Part shown: positions 26,934 to 38,270 of the stretch, piece by piece
Position numbering within the stretch: position 1 is the first letter of the stretch
Layout of the letters: every line of letters begins with the position of its first letter
DNA from: Streptomyces spinoverrucosus
GTDB lineage: Bacteria; Actinomycetota; Actinomycetes; Streptomycetales; Streptomycetaceae
Reading direction: 5' to 3'
DNA length: 64,000 nucleotides
Assembly: GCF_006539505.1 (NCBI RefSeq)
Contig: NZ_BJND01000047.1
Location: forward strand, 17,396 to 81,395
Program-made: the position numbers and the translations under genes
Notes under the pieces: model-generated
The model's input: only the letters and a program-made list of their open reading frames with translations
Databases searched by the model: none
What the model was told of the DNA's origin: nothing

Positions 26934-29359
26934 GCGTCGCCCTGAGCACCCTGCGCACCCGCTGGGCCACCTTCGCGGGCAGCTTCGTCGCCCTCTCGCT
27001 CGGCGTCGCCCTGCTCACCGTGATGGGCCTGGCCCTCGCCTCCTCCCGCGACGCGCCCGAACGCACCCCGGAACGTTTCGCCGCCGCCCCGGTGGTGGTC
27101 CAGGGCCAGGACACCCTCCGGGTGCCCACCCCGAACGGCGACCGCACCCAGAAACTGGCGCACCCACGCCCGGTACCCGCCGAGACCGTGGCCGAGCTGA
27201 GGAAGCTGGGCCCGGTCACCGAGGACCGTTCCTTCGCCGTACGGGCGCAGGGAGGACCCGGTGACCTGGTCGGCCACTCCTGGTCGACGGCGCGCTTCAC
27301 CCCGTACGAACTCACCACGGGACGCGCCCCGCACACCGCCGACGAGGTGGTCGCCAACGGCGACTGGGCCAGGACCGGCACGCGCCTACACACCGACCAC
27401 GGCACCCTCCGCATCGTCGGCACAGTCACCGGCCGAGACATCGAAAACGCCATCTTCTTCACCGACGCACGAGCCGCCGAACTCTCCCCACCAAGCACGC
27501 AACTGATCGTCGAGGCCGACGCGAGAGCCGTCCGGAATGCCGTGTCCGACATCCCAGGCGTCGCCGTCCTCACCGGAAACGACCGCCGGTACGCCGACCA
27601 CGACCCCGACCGTGACACCGAGGCGCTCACGGCCCTGAACGCCCTCTTCGGCACGGCCGGTGGAGTCGCCGCTTTCGTCTCGGTGTTCGTCGTGGCGTCC
27701 ACCTTCGCCTTCGCGGTCGCCCAGCGCCGCCGGGAGTTCGGCCTGCTGCGCACCGCCGGTGCGACCCCGGGCCAGCTGCGGCGGCTGGTGTTCGTGGAGG
27801 CGCTGCTGGTCGGCGTCCTCGCCTCGGCGACCGGCTGCGCGCTCGGCGCGTACGGTGCCCCGTGGCTGGCCGAGTGGACCGTCGACGGCGGCCTGGCGCC
27901 CGCCTGGTTCACCATCGGCGATCACAACTGGCCGTACCACGTGGCCTTCTGGACCGGTCTGACGGTCGCGCTGTGCGGTGTGCTGGCCGCGTCCTGGCGG
28001 GCCGGCCGCATCAGCCCCACGCAGGCGCTGCGCGAGGCGTCCGTGGACACCGAGGCGATGACGTGGGGCCGTTGGCTGTTCGGCCTGGGGCTGCTGCTGA
28101 CCGCCGCCGTGACCCTGGCCCTGACCCTGCTCACCGAGCCGGGGGACCTGCTGCACCGCAAGACGTACGTCGGCCGCCCCATGCTGCTGATCACCGGGGT
28201 CGCGCTGCTCGCGCCGGTGCTGGTGCGCCCGCTGACCCGGCTGCTTGCTTGGCTCCCGGCCCAACTTCCGGGGGCGGGCGGCCTGCTGGTGCGGGAGAAC
28301 GCCGCCGCGGGCGTCCGGCGTACCGCCGCGATCGCGGCGCCCGTGCTGGTCACGGTCGCTCTCGCGGGCTCACTGCTGGGCGCCACCGCGACCCTGAACG
28401 AGGCGAAGGCCACGGAGCTGCGGGAGCGCACGGTGGCCGACTTCGTGGTGACTGCGGCGGGCGGTACGGCCTTCGACGCGGCGACGCTGCGGAGGCTGCG
28501 CGGCGTGCCGGGTGCCGAGGTGTCGGCGACCTCGTCGAGCGCGGTGTACGTGCTGGAGGAGGGCGTGTCCCTGGTCCGGTCCGTCGCCCGCGCCGCCGAG
28601 CCCGGCCCGCTCGCCGCCACCGCCCGCCTGCCCCTCACCGCGGGACGCACGGCCGACCTCGACGACGACTCGATCATCGTGAACGAGGAGTGGGAGCGGC
28701 ACACGGTGGGGCAGCGGGTGGACGTCTGGCTCGGCGACGGTACGCGGACGTCGCTGCGGATCGCCGCGGTGATGTCCACCGGGACCGGCGACAACGGCGT
28801 GTACGTCACCCCGGCCAACGCGCCCGGCGCGCGGGTCGACCGGGTGGACGTCAAGGTGACCGGTGCCGACCGGACCGCCGTGGCCGCGGGGCTGCGGCAG
28901 GCGGCGGGACCGGGTGCCCGGGTCCTCACCGGGGACCAGTGGGTGCGGGCCGCCCACCCCGGCACCGACCGGACGACCCGCCTCGGCCTGCTGCTCGTCC
29001 TCGGCATCGCCCTGCTCTACACCGGCATCTCGGTGGCGGGCACCATGGTCATGGCGGCCTCCGACCGCGTCCGTGACCTGGCCGCGCTGCGGCTGGCCGG
29101 GGCGACGCACGCGCAGGTGCTGCGGCTGGTCGGCGCGGAGGCGCTGATGGTCGTAGCGGTCGGCGGCGTGCTGGGCGCGCTGGTCGCCGTGCTCAACCTG
29201 ACCGGCATGTGGACGGCCCTTGGCCTGCTGTCGGTGCGCCCCACACCGGAACTCCCTTGGCAGGCCCTCGGTGCGACGGTCGGCGCGTGCGCGGTCCTGG
29301 CGGTGGTGTCGTCCGTCACCGCGACGGCACGAGCCCTGCGCATCAGCGCCACAACCTGA
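26927..29359 (+). CDS. FtsX-domain ABC transporter permease
   Basis: The 810-aa protein has an N-terminal membrane segment, an extracytoplasmic MacB-like domain, a first FtsX unit of three segments (FVSVFVVASTFAFAVAQRRREFGLLRTAGATP), two central segments, a second external domain, and a C-terminal FtsX unit (LLLVLGIALLYTGISVAGTM...RVRDLAALRLAGAT). Such transporters export lipids or peptides or drive mechanotransmission. A two-component system beside it suggests response to antimicrobial compounds, which is inference. The GTG start lies inside the ATPase gene end. Confidence 0.92.
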   Translation: MLSVALSTLRTRWATFAGSFVALSLGVALLTVMGLALASSRDAPERTPERFAAAPVVVQGQDTLRVPTPNGDRTQKLAHPRPVPAETVAELRKLGPVTEDRSFAVRAQGGPGDLVGHSWSTARFTPYELTTGRAPHTADEVVANGDWARTGTRLHTDHGTLRIVGTVTGRDIENAIFFTDARAAELSPPSTQLIVEADARAVRNAVSDIPGVAVLTGNDRRYADHDPDRDTEALTALNALFGTAGGVAAFVSVFVVASTFAFAVAQRRREFGLLRTAGATPGQLRRLVFVEALLVGVLASATGCALGAYGAPWLAEWTVDGGLAPAWFTIGDHNWPYHVAFWTGLTVALCGVLAASWRAGRISPTQALREASVDTEAMTWGRWLFGLGLLLTAAVTLALTLLTEPGDLLHRKTYVGRPMLLITGVALLAPVLVRPLTRLLAWLPAQLPGAGGLLVRENAAAGVRRTAAIAAPVLVTVALAGSLLGATATLNEAKATELRERTVADFVVTAAGGTAFDAATLRRLRGVPGAEVSATSSSAVYVLEEGVSLVRSVARAAEPGPLAATARLPLTAGRTADLDDDSIIVNEEWERHTVGQRVDVWLGDGTRTSLRIAAVMSTGTGDNGVYVTPANAPGARVDRVDVKVTGADRTAVAAGLRQAAGPGARVLTGDQWVRAAHPGTDRTTRLGLLLVLGIALLYTGISVAGTMVMAASDRVRDLAALRLAGATHAQVLRLVGAEALMVVAVGGVLGALVAVLNLTGMWTALGLLSVRPTPELPWQALGATVGACAVLAVVSSVTATARALRISATT

Positions 29360-29429
29360 GAGGTTCCTCACACCCCGACAGATCCGCACAGAGTCAGACG
29401 CCCACGCGGACAGACGCCGGGAGAAACAG

Positions 29430-29465
29430 AAACGGTCGGCATCGCGATCACGATGCCGACCGTTT
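29430..29465. terminator. strong bidirectional hairpin
   Basis: A perfect 15-bp stem (29430-29444 with 29451-29465, AAACGGTCGGCATCG and its complement) encloses a six-base loop and carries AAA/TTT at its base. It terminates the ABC permease gene on the plus strand and tRNA-Leu on the minus strand. Confidence 0.85.
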
Positions 29466-29471
29466 CGTCGG

Positions 29472-29555
29472 TGCGCGAGGGGGGAGTTGAACCCCCACGC
29501 CCTTGCGGGCACTGGAACCTGAATCCAGCGCGTCTGCCTATTCCGCCACCCGCGC
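29472..29555 (-). tRNA. tRNA-Leu (CAG anticodon)
   Basis: The complement folds as a class II tRNA. Acceptor GCGCGGG pairs with CTCGCGC (one G-U), and the D arm is GTGGCGGAATAGGCAGACGC. The anticodon stem CTGGA/TCCAG holds loop TTCAGGT with anticodon CAG, followed by a long variable arm (GTGCCCGCAAGGGCGT) and the T loop GTTCAAC. The CCA end is not fully encoded (genomic ACCG). It lies just before fhaA, as a leucine tRNA does in the mycobacterial origin region. Confidence 0.95.
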
Positions 29556-29965
29556 ATTGGGTGTGTCTTTGGCCCCGCCCCCTTGGGGCTGGCGCCTGCC
29601 GACACCCAGAACATTAGCACGCCGGCCAGGGTGGGTTCACATCGCTTATCCCGGGCAGGGACACGCCCGCACCGGCACATCGACAGGCCAGGAGGCCCGC
29701 GCACGTATCAACCTCGTACCGGTCCTGGCCGTCTGCCCAGGAGCCGGGCCGAGTCCACAGTCCGGTGCGGGACACTTGTTTGCAACCCCCTCTACGATCC
29801 ATGCCAGAAGTTCGAGGGGGAGCGCCGCAGGGAACTTCGTCAGGCGTCGACACCCGTCGACCGGGCTGACAGGGGGAACCAGCCGATTAACCGGCGCGTG
29901 GATACGATCAGTAAGCAGTACCGGGTAGGCAGTACACAGGACAGCAACACCGGAGGAGGTGCCCC
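29556..29965 (+). promoter_or_regulatory. 410-bp leader region of the fhaA operon
   Basis: No gene is seen. The region contains two TACGAT sequences that could be -10 hexamers, at about 29801-29806 and 29903-29908, but neither has a convincing -35 partner. AGGAGG stands before the fhaA ATG. The region must hold the promoter of the fhaA-pbpA growth operon. Confidence 0.4.
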
Positions 29966-30856
29966 ATGGGAGTCCTGAAGAAGTTCGAGCAGCGCCTCGA
30001 AGGTCTGGTCAACGGCACCTTCGCCAAGGTGTTCAAGTCCGAGGTGCAGCCCGTGGAGATCGCGGGAGCGCTCCAGCGCGAGTGCGACAACAACGCGACC
30101 ATCTGGAACCGCGACCGGACCGTCGTACCCAACGACTTCATCGTGGAGCTGAGCGCCCCGGACTTCGAACGCCTCAGCCCCTACTCGGGCCAGCTCGGCG
30201 ACGAGCTCGCCGGCATGGTCCGCGACTACGCCAAGCAGCAGCGCTACACCTTCATGGGCCCGATCAAGGTCCACCTGGAGAAGGCCGACGACCTGGACAC
30301 CGGTCTGTACCGGGTACGCAGCCGTACGCTCGCCTCCTCCAGCAACCAGCAGGCCCCCGCCGCCCCCGCGGCCGGCGGCGCCCGCCCCGCCGCCGGCGGC
30401 TACGGCTACCCGCCCCCGGGCGCCCCCGCGCAGCCCGCCGGCGCTCCCCCCATGCCCGCCGCGCCCCCGCCCGGCGCCCGCCCCGGCGGCTACGGCTATC
30501 CCCAGCCGGGTCCCCCGCAGCCCGCCGCCCCGCAGCGCCCCGCCGCCGCACCGGCCGGTGCCGCACCGGGCGCGCGCACCAGGTACTGGATCGAGATCAA
30601 CGGCACCCGCCACCAGATCTCCCGCCAGACGCTGGTGCTGGGCCGCAGCACCGACGCCGACGTGCGGATCGACGACCCCGGCGTATCCCGCCGGCACTGT
30701 GAGATCCGGACCGGAACGCCCTCGACGATCCAGGATCTCGGGTCCACCAACGGCATCGTGGTGGACGGGCAGCACACCACCCGCGCTACGCTCCGCGACG
30801 GCTCGCGGATCGTCGTGGGCAGCACCACCGTTATCTATAGGCAAGCCGAAGGGTGA
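29966..30856 (+). CDS. fhaA: FhaA, DUF3662 and FHA domain protein
   Basis: The 296-aa protein has an N-terminal DUF3662 domain (MGVLKKFEQRLEGLVNGTFAKVFKS..., about residues 1-115), a Pro/Ala/Gly-rich linker with repeated GYGYP and PGAP segments (about 120-205), and a C-terminal FHA domain with LVLGRSTDADVRI and SRRHCEI...LGSTNGIVVDG. FHA domains bind phosphothreonine made by the PASTA kinase. In mycobacteria FhaA acts with MurJ/MviN at the growing wall. AGGAGG precedes the ATG. It heads the operon fhaA-fhaB-pstP-rodA-pbpA. Confidence 0.93.
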   Translation: MGVLKKFEQRLEGLVNGTFAKVFKSEVQPVEIAGALQRECDNNATIWNRDRTVVPNDFIVELSAPDFERLSPYSGQLGDELAGMVRDYAKQQRYTFMGPIKVHLEKADDLDTGLYRVRSRTLASSSNQQAPAAPAAGGARPAAGGYGYPPPGAPAQPAGAPPMPAAPPPGARPGGYGYPQPGPPQPAAPQRPAAAPAGAAPGARTRYWIEINGTRHQISRQTLVLGRSTDADVRIDDPGVSRRHCEIRTGTPSTIQDLGSTNGIVVDGQHTTRATLRDGSRIVVGSTTVIYRQAEG

Positions 30857-30866
30857 TCCGGGGGCA

Positions 30867-31376
30867 ATGTCAGAGCTGACCCTCACGGTCATGCGGCTGG
30901 GTTTCCTGGCCGTACTGTGGCTGTTCGTGATCGTGGCCGTGCAGGTCATCCGCAGCGACCTGTTCGGAACGCGCGTCACCCAGCGCGGGTCCCGACGGGA
31001 CGCGGGCCGGGCCCAGCAGGCCCAGCGCCAGGCGCCCCCGCAGCAGCGCCAGCAGCCCACGGGCGGCCGGGCGCGGCGCAACGCCCCCACCAAACTGGTG
31101 GTGACCGAGGGCACACTCACCGGCACCACCGTCGCGCTGCAGTCCCAGACCATCACCCTGGGCCGGGCGCACGACAGCACGATCGTGCTGGACGACGACT
31201 ACGCCTCCAGCCGGCATGCCAGGATCTACCCGGACCGGGACGGCCAGTGGATCGTCGAGGACCTCGGGTCCACCAATGGCACCTATCTCGACCGGACCCG
31301 CCTCACGACCCCCACGCCGATTCCGCTGGGTGCACCGATCCGCATCGGCAAGACCGTCATCGAGCTGCGGAAGTAG
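30867..31376 (+). CDS. fhaB: FhaB/FipA, membrane-anchored FHA domain protein
   Basis: The 169-aa protein has one N-terminal membrane segment (VMRLGFLAVLWLFVIVAVQVI, about residues 8-28), a Gln/Arg-rich linker, and an FHA domain (ITLGRAHDSTIVLDDDYASS, then LGSTNGTYLD). It reads phosphothreonine on partner proteins at the division and growth sites. The ATG lies ten bases after fhaA behind GGGGG. Confidence 0.92.
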   Translation: MSELTLTVMRLGFLAVLWLFVIVAVQVIRSDLFGTRVTQRGSRRDAGRAQQAQRQAPPQQRQQPTGGRARRNAPTKLVVTEGTLTGTTVALQSQTITLGRAHDSTIVLDDDYASSRHARIYPDRDGQWIVEDLGSTNGTYLDRTRLTTPTPIPLGAPIRIGKTVIELRK

Positions 31377-31468
31377 TGCTACATCATGAATGAGCGCGAG
31401 CGGAGCGAGCACGCAGCGGCGGTCCACACCCGGGGCCCCGGCGCGCTCCCGACCGGAGGGTGGGCAGT

Positions 31469-33049
31469 GTGGCTCGACACGATCGGCTGTACCCGGAGCC
31501 GACGGGCGAGGTGCGCATGAGTCTGTCACTGCGCTTCGCCGCCGGTTCGCACAAAGGCATGATCCGCGAGGGCAACGAGGACTCCGGATACGCCGGTCCG
31601 CGCCTGCTCGCCATCGCCGACGGCATGGGCGGCGCCGCGGCCGGCGAGGTCGCCTCCTCCGAGGCGATCTCCACCATCGTCCAGCTCGACGACGACATCC
31701 CCGGCTCCGACGTCCTCACCTCACTCGGTGCCGCCGTCCAGCGCGCCAACGACCAGCTGCGCCAGATGGTCGAGGAAGACCCGTCGCTGGAAGGCATGGG
31801 CACCACCCTCACCGCCCTGCTGTGGACCGGCCAGCGCCTCGGCCTCGTCCACGTCGGCGACTCGCGCGCGTACCTGCTGCGCGACGGTGTCCTCACGCAG
31901 ATCACCCAGGACCACACCTGGGTGCAGCGCCTCGTCGACGAGGGCCGGATCACCGAGGAAGAAGCCACCACCCACCCGCAGCGCTCCCTGCTGATGCGCG
32001 CCCTCGGCAGCGGCGACCACGTCGAACCCGACCTGTCGATCCGCGAGGTCCGGGCCGGCGACCGCTATCTGATCTGCTCCGACGGGCTGTCCGGAGTCGT
32101 CTCCCACCAGACGATGGAGGAGACCCTCGCCAGCTACCAGGGCCCGCAGGAGACCGTGCAGCAGCTGATCGAGCTGGCGCTGCGCGGCGGCGGCCCCGAC
32201 AACATCACCGTGATCGTCGCCGACGTCCTCGACCTCGACACCGGCGACACCCTCGCCGGGCAGCTGTCCGACACCCCGGTCGTGGTCGGCGCGGTCGCCG
32301 AGAACCAGCACCACCTGCACGACAACGGCATCATGCAGACCCCGGCCGGCCGCGCCGCGGGCCTCGGCCGCCAGGTGCCCGGACAGGGCGGCGGCGGCGA
32401 GTTCGGCCCGCCCGGCTCCGGCGACACCACCGGCTACGTCCCGACCGACGGCTTCGGCGGCTACAGCGACGAGGACTTCGTCAAACCGCGGTCCCGGCGC
32501 CGCTGGCTGAAGAGATCCATCTACGGCGTCCTCGCGCTGGCCGTCATCGGCGGCGGCCTGTACGGCGGCTACCGCTGGACGCAGACCCAGTACTACGTCG
32601 GCACCAACGGCGAACACGTCGCGCTGTACCGGGGCATCAGCCAGGACCTGGCCTGGGTGTCGCTGTCGCAGGTCGAGAAGGACCACCCCGAGATCGAACT
32701 CAAGTACCTGCCGCCGTACCAGCAGAAGCTGGTCGAGGCGACGATCGCCGAGGGCGGACTGAAGAACGCCCAGGCGAAGATCGACGAGCTGGCCACGCAG
32801 GCCTCCGCGTGCAAGAAGGAGGCCGAGCGGCGCGCCGCCGAGAACGAGAACAACGCGCAGACCGGCCAGGGCGAGGCCGGCGGTACCACGGGAACCACCC
32901 CCGCCTCCTTCACGTCCAAGGCCACGCCGACCCCGACGGCCACCGGATCCCCGACCCCGACCCAGTCCGCGACCGCGCCCACTCCCACCCCCGGCCCCAG
33001 CCTCTCGGAGGAAGAGCAGAAGGTCGTCTCCAATTGCGGTACGCAGTGA
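31469..33049 (+). CDS. pstP: PP2C-family Ser/Thr phosphatase PstP
   Basis: The 526-aa protein has a PP2C catalytic domain at about residues 20-255 with metal-binding aspartates in MIREGNEDSGYAG, AIADGMGGAAAG, ICSDGLSGVV and GGGPDNITVIVAD. A linker, one membrane segment (SIYGVLALAVIGGGLYGGY, about 350-368) and an external domain with a Thr/Pro-rich tail follow. It reverses phosphorylation by the kinase encoded downstream. The GTG at 31469 sits six bases after GGAGGG and is preferred to the in-frame GTG at 31460 and the ATG at 31517. The external part is longer than in mycobacterial PstP. Confidence 0.93.
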   Translation: MARHDRLYPEPTGEVRMSLSLRFAAGSHKGMIREGNEDSGYAGPRLLAIADGMGGAAAGEVASSEAISTIVQLDDDIPGSDVLTSLGAAVQRANDQLRQMVEEDPSLEGMGTTLTALLWTGQRLGLVHVGDSRAYLLRDGVLTQITQDHTWVQRLVDEGRITEEEATTHPQRSLLMRALGSGDHVEPDLSIREVRAGDRYLICSDGLSGVVSHQTMEETLASYQGPQETVQQLIELALRGGGPDNITVIVADVLDLDTGDTLAGQLSDTPVVVGAVAENQHHLHDNGIMQTPAGRAAGLGRQVPGQGGGGEFGPPGSGDTTGYVPTDGFGGYSDEDFVKPRSRRRWLKRSIYGVLALAVIGGGLYGGYRWTQTQYYVGTNGEHVALYRGISQDLAWVSLSQVEKDHPEIELKYLPPYQQKLVEATIAEGGLKNAQAKIDELATQASACKKEAERRAAENENNAQTGQGEAGGTTGTTPASFTSKATPTPTATGSPTPTQSATAPTPTPGPSLSEEEQKVVSNCGTQ

Positions 33050-33076
33050 GCACGGCGTGAGAGGCCCCGTCACACG

Positions 33077-34516
33077 ATGAGCAGTACTACCAACCCGTCG
33101 ACGCAGCACACGTCCACGATCGGCTCGATCGGCACGCCGAGCCGGCGCAACACCGAGCTCGGGCTCCTGGTGTTCGCCGTCGTCATCCCGGTCTTCGCCT
33201 ACGCCAACGTCGGCCTCGCCATCAACGACGAGGTACCCGCAGGCCTGCTGAGCTACGGCCTCGGCCTCGGACTGCTGGCCGGCGTCGGCCATCTCGTCGT
33301 CCGCAAGTTCGCGCCGTACGCCGACCCACTGCTGCTGCCGCTGGCCACCCTCCTCAACGGCCTCGGCCTGGTCGCCATCTGGCGGCTGGACCAGTCCGAA
33401 CTGCTGCAGGACATCGGCCAGGCCGGCACCGCCGCCCCGCGCCAGCTGCTGTACACGGCGATGGGCATCGCACTGTTCATCGTGGTACTGATCTTCCTCA
33501 AGGACCACCGCGCCCTGCAGCGCTACACCTACATCTCGATGGTCGGCGCGCTGTTCCTCCTGCTGCTGCCGCTGGTGCCGGGCCTCGGCCAGAACATCTA
33601 CGGCGCCAAGATCTGGATCTCGGTCGCCGGATTCTCCATCCAGCCCGGCGAGTTCGCGAAGATCGTCCTCGCGGTCTTCTTCGCCGGCTACCTGATGGTC
33701 AAGCGGGACGCGCTCGCCCTCGCCAGCCGCCGCTTCATGGGCCTGTACCTGCCGCGCGGCCGCGACCTCGGCCCGATCCTCGTGGTCTGGGCGATGTCGA
33801 TCCTGATCCTGGTCTTCGAGACCGACCTCGGCACGTCACTGCTGTTCTTCGGAATGTTCGTCATCATGCTGTACGTCGCCACCGAGCGGACCAGCTGGAT
33901 CGTCTTCGGTCTGCTGATGTCCGCGGTCGGCGCCGTCGGCGTGGCCTCCTTCGAACCGCACATCCAGCAGCGCGTCGACGCCTGGCTCGACCCCATGCGC
34001 GAGTACACGCTCTCCCGCCAGGGCGTCGGCGGCCACTCCGAGCAGGCCATGCAGGCGCTGTGGGCGTTCGGCTCCGGCGGCACCCTCGGCACCGGATGGG
34101 GCCAGGGCCACTCCGAGCTCATCCGGTTCGCCGCCAACTCCGACTTCATCCTCGCCACCTTCGGCGAGGAACTGGGCCTGGCCGGCGTGATGGCGCTACT
34201 GCTGCTGTACGCCCTGATCGTGGAACGCGGCGTGCGCACCGCCCTCGCCGCCCGCGACCCCTTCGGCAAGCTGCTCGCCATCGGCCTGTCCGGCGCCTTC
34301 GCCCTCCAGGTGTTCGTCGTCGCCGGCGGTGTGATGGGGCTCATCCCGCTGACCGGTATGACCATGCCGTTCCTGGCCTACGGCGGATCCTCCGTGATCG
34401 CCAACTGGGCCCTGATCGGCATCCTGCTGAGGATCAGCGACACCGCGCGCCGCCCGGCACCGTCCCCCGCCCCCAACCCCGACGCCGAGATGACCCAGGT
34501 GGTCCGCCCGTCATGA
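33077..34516 (+). CDS. rodA: RodA/FtsW-family peptidoglycan glycosyltransferase (SEDS)
   Basis: The 479-aa membrane protein has about ten segments and the SEDS signatures: LPLVPGLGQNIYGAKIWI, SIQPGEFAKIVLAVFFAGY, VVWAMSILILVFETDLGTSL, and near the end GMTMPFLAYGGSSVIANWAL. It polymerises lipid II with the class B PBP encoded next. Its place in this operon fits RodA for polar growth or sporulation, although Streptomyces often carry several SEDS genes here annotated FtsW. Its stop overlaps the pbpA ATG by four bases. Confidence 0.92.
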   Translation: MSSTTNPSTQHTSTIGSIGTPSRRNTELGLLVFAVVIPVFAYANVGLAINDEVPAGLLSYGLGLGLLAGVGHLVVRKFAPYADPLLLPLATLLNGLGLVAIWRLDQSELLQDIGQAGTAAPRQLLYTAMGIALFIVVLIFLKDHRALQRYTYISMVGALFLLLLPLVPGLGQNIYGAKIWISVAGFSIQPGEFAKIVLAVFFAGYLMVKRDALALASRRFMGLYLPRGRDLGPILVVWAMSILILVFETDLGTSLLFFGMFVIMLYVATERTSWIVFGLLMSAVGAVGVASFEPHIQQRVDAWLDPMREYTLSRQGVGGHSEQAMQALWAFGSGGTLGTGWGQGHSELIRFAANSDFILATFGEELGLAGVMALLLLYALIVERGVRTALAARDPFGKLLAIGLSGAFALQVFVVAGGVMGLIPLTGMTMPFLAYGGSSVIANWALIGILLRISDTARRPAPSPAPNPDAEMTQVVRPS

Positions 34517-35985
34517 ACAAGCCCCTGCGCCGGATCGCGATCTTCTGCGGCCTGCTCGTGCTGACGCTGCTGATCCGCGACAACTGGCTCCAGTACGTCC
34601 GGGCGGACGAGCTGGCCACCGACACCAACAACCGCCGCGTCGCCATCGAGCGGTACGCCACCCCGCGCGGCGACATCATCGTCGACGGCAAGGCCATCAC
34701 CGGCTCCAAACAGGCCGCCAGCGGCGACTTCGAGTACGTCCGCACCTACAAGGACGGCCCCATGTGGGCGCCCGTCACCGGATACGCCTCCCAGGCCTTC
34801 GGCACCAACCAGCTGGAGAACCTGGAGGACGGCATCCTCACCGGCAACGACGACCGGCTGTTCTTCCGCAACACCCTCGACATGCTCACCGGCAAGAAGA
34901 AGGCGGGCGGCAACGTCGTCACCACCCTCAACGCGGCCGCGCAGAAGGCGGCGTACGAGGGCCTGGCCAAGCGCGGCAAGGGCGCCGTGGTGGCCCTCGA
35001 CCCGGAGACCGGCGCGATCCTCGCGCTGGCCTCCTACCCGTCGTACGACCCCTCGACGATCGCCGGATACTCCGACGACGACCAGAAGGCCTGGAACAAG
35101 CTCCAGAAGAAGGCCAACCCCAACGACCCGATGCTCAACCGGGCGCTGCGCGAGACCTACCCGCCGGGCTCGACCTTCAAGGTCGTCACCGCCGCGGCGG
35201 CCCTGGAGCACGGCCTGTACACCGACGCGGACTCGCCCACCAAGACGCCACTGCCGTGGACCATGCCCGGCACCACCACCGAGCTGAAGAACGAGGGGAC
35301 CATCCCCTGCAAGAACGCCACCCTCAGGGTCGCCCTGCAGTGGTCCTGCAACACCGTCTTCGGCAAGGTCGGCTCCGACCTCGGCAACGACAAGATGCTG
35401 GAGACGGCGAAGCAGTTCGGCTTCGCCGAGGAACAGTTCACGCCGGTCCGCGCCAACGCGTCCGTGTTCTCGGACGACATGGCCCCCTCCGAGGTGGCGC
35501 TGTCCTCGATCGGCCAGTTCAACACCGCCGCGACCCCGCTGCAGATGGCCATGGTCGCCTCCGCGGTCGCCAACGACGGCACGCTCATGAAGCCGTACAT
35601 GGTCGACAAGCTCCAGGCGTCCAACGTCGACACCATCGAGCAGACCGAACCCGAGGAGCTCAGCAAGCCGCTGTCCTCGGACAACGCCCAGATCCTGCAG
35701 TCGATGATGGAAACGGTCGTCGACAAGGGCACGGGAACCAACGCGAAGATCGTCGGCGTCACCGTGGGCGGTAAGACCGGTACCGCCCAGCACGGCGTCG
35801 ACAACAGCGAGAAGCCGTACGCGTGGTTCATCTCCTACGCCAAGCTCGACGACGGCAGCTCGCCGGTCGCCGTGGCCGTGGTCGTCGAGGACGAGGAAGC
35901 GGACCGCGGCGACATCTCCGGCGGCGGCCTCGCGGCGCCCATCGCGAAGAGCGTGATGGAGGCGGTCATCGAGAGCAAGAAGTGA
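34513..35985 (+). CDS. pbpA: class B penicillin-binding protein PbpA
   Basis: The 490-aa transpeptidase has an N-terminal membrane anchor (IAIFCGLLVLTLLIRDNWLQ), a dimerisation/pedestal domain, and the transpeptidase domain. The active-site motifs are S220-T-F-K223, S278-C-N280 and K421-T-G423. It crosslinks peptidoglycan in the periplasm and pairs with the SEDS protein encoded just before it. In mycobacteria PbpA is a substrate of PknB. Confidence 0.94.
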   Translation: MNKPLRRIAIFCGLLVLTLLIRDNWLQYVRADELATDTNNRRVAIERYATPRGDIIVDGKAITGSKQAASGDFEYVRTYKDGPMWAPVTGYASQAFGTNQLENLEDGILTGNDDRLFFRNTLDMLTGKKKAGGNVVTTLNAAAQKAAYEGLAKRGKGAVVALDPETGAILALASYPSYDPSTIAGYSDDDQKAWNKLQKKANPNDPMLNRALRETYPPGSTFKVVTAAAALEHGLYTDADSPTKTPLPWTMPGTTTELKNEGTIPCKNATLRVALQWSCNTVFGKVGSDLGNDKMLETAKQFGFAEEQFTPVRANASVFSDDMAPSEVALSSIGQFNTAATPLQMAMVASAVANDGTLMKPYMVDKLQASNVDTIEQTEPEELSKPLSSDNAQILQSMMETVVDKGTGTNAKIVGVTVGGKTGTAQHGVDNSEKPYAWFISYAKLDDGSSPVAVAVVVEDEEADRGDISGGGLAAPIAKSVMEAVIESKK

Positions 35986-36156
35986 GAGCCCCGTCACGTC
36001 GTCTTCACATCGACGCACGTTGCGATACCGGTCCTGTATCGGCTGACGGGCTTGGCCAGGTCACACATTGCGAGCCGGGTACGGTAGGCCCGGACGGCAG
36101 TCTCCGGCCGCACGACATGCCGGCCGGGACCGACGGAGAGGGCTGGTAGGTAGCTT

Positions 36157-38160
<2,004 letters not shown>

Positions 38161-38184
38161 CCGCCCTACACCGCACGAGTGACT

Positions 38185-38218
38185 GAGCCCCGGCTCCCCT
38201 CTCAGGGTGCCGGGGCTC
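38185..38218 (+). terminator. terminator hairpin after pknB
   Basis: GAGCCCCGGC (38185-38194) pairs with GCCGGGGCTC (38209-38218) across a 14-base loop, 24 bp after the pknB stop. It is followed by TCTCAT rather than a U-run. Confidence 0.75.
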
Positions 38219-38270
38219 TCTCATGCCGCAGCACCACAACCGGGCCCCACAGCAAGCAGAAGGGCAGAAC

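Noticed and set aside
31377..31468. GAGCGCGAGCGGAGCGAGC-like sequence between fhaB and pstP considered as an operator
   Set aside because: Such GAGC-rich stretches are frequent in Streptomyces intergenic DNA and no defined dyad or promoter accompanies it.
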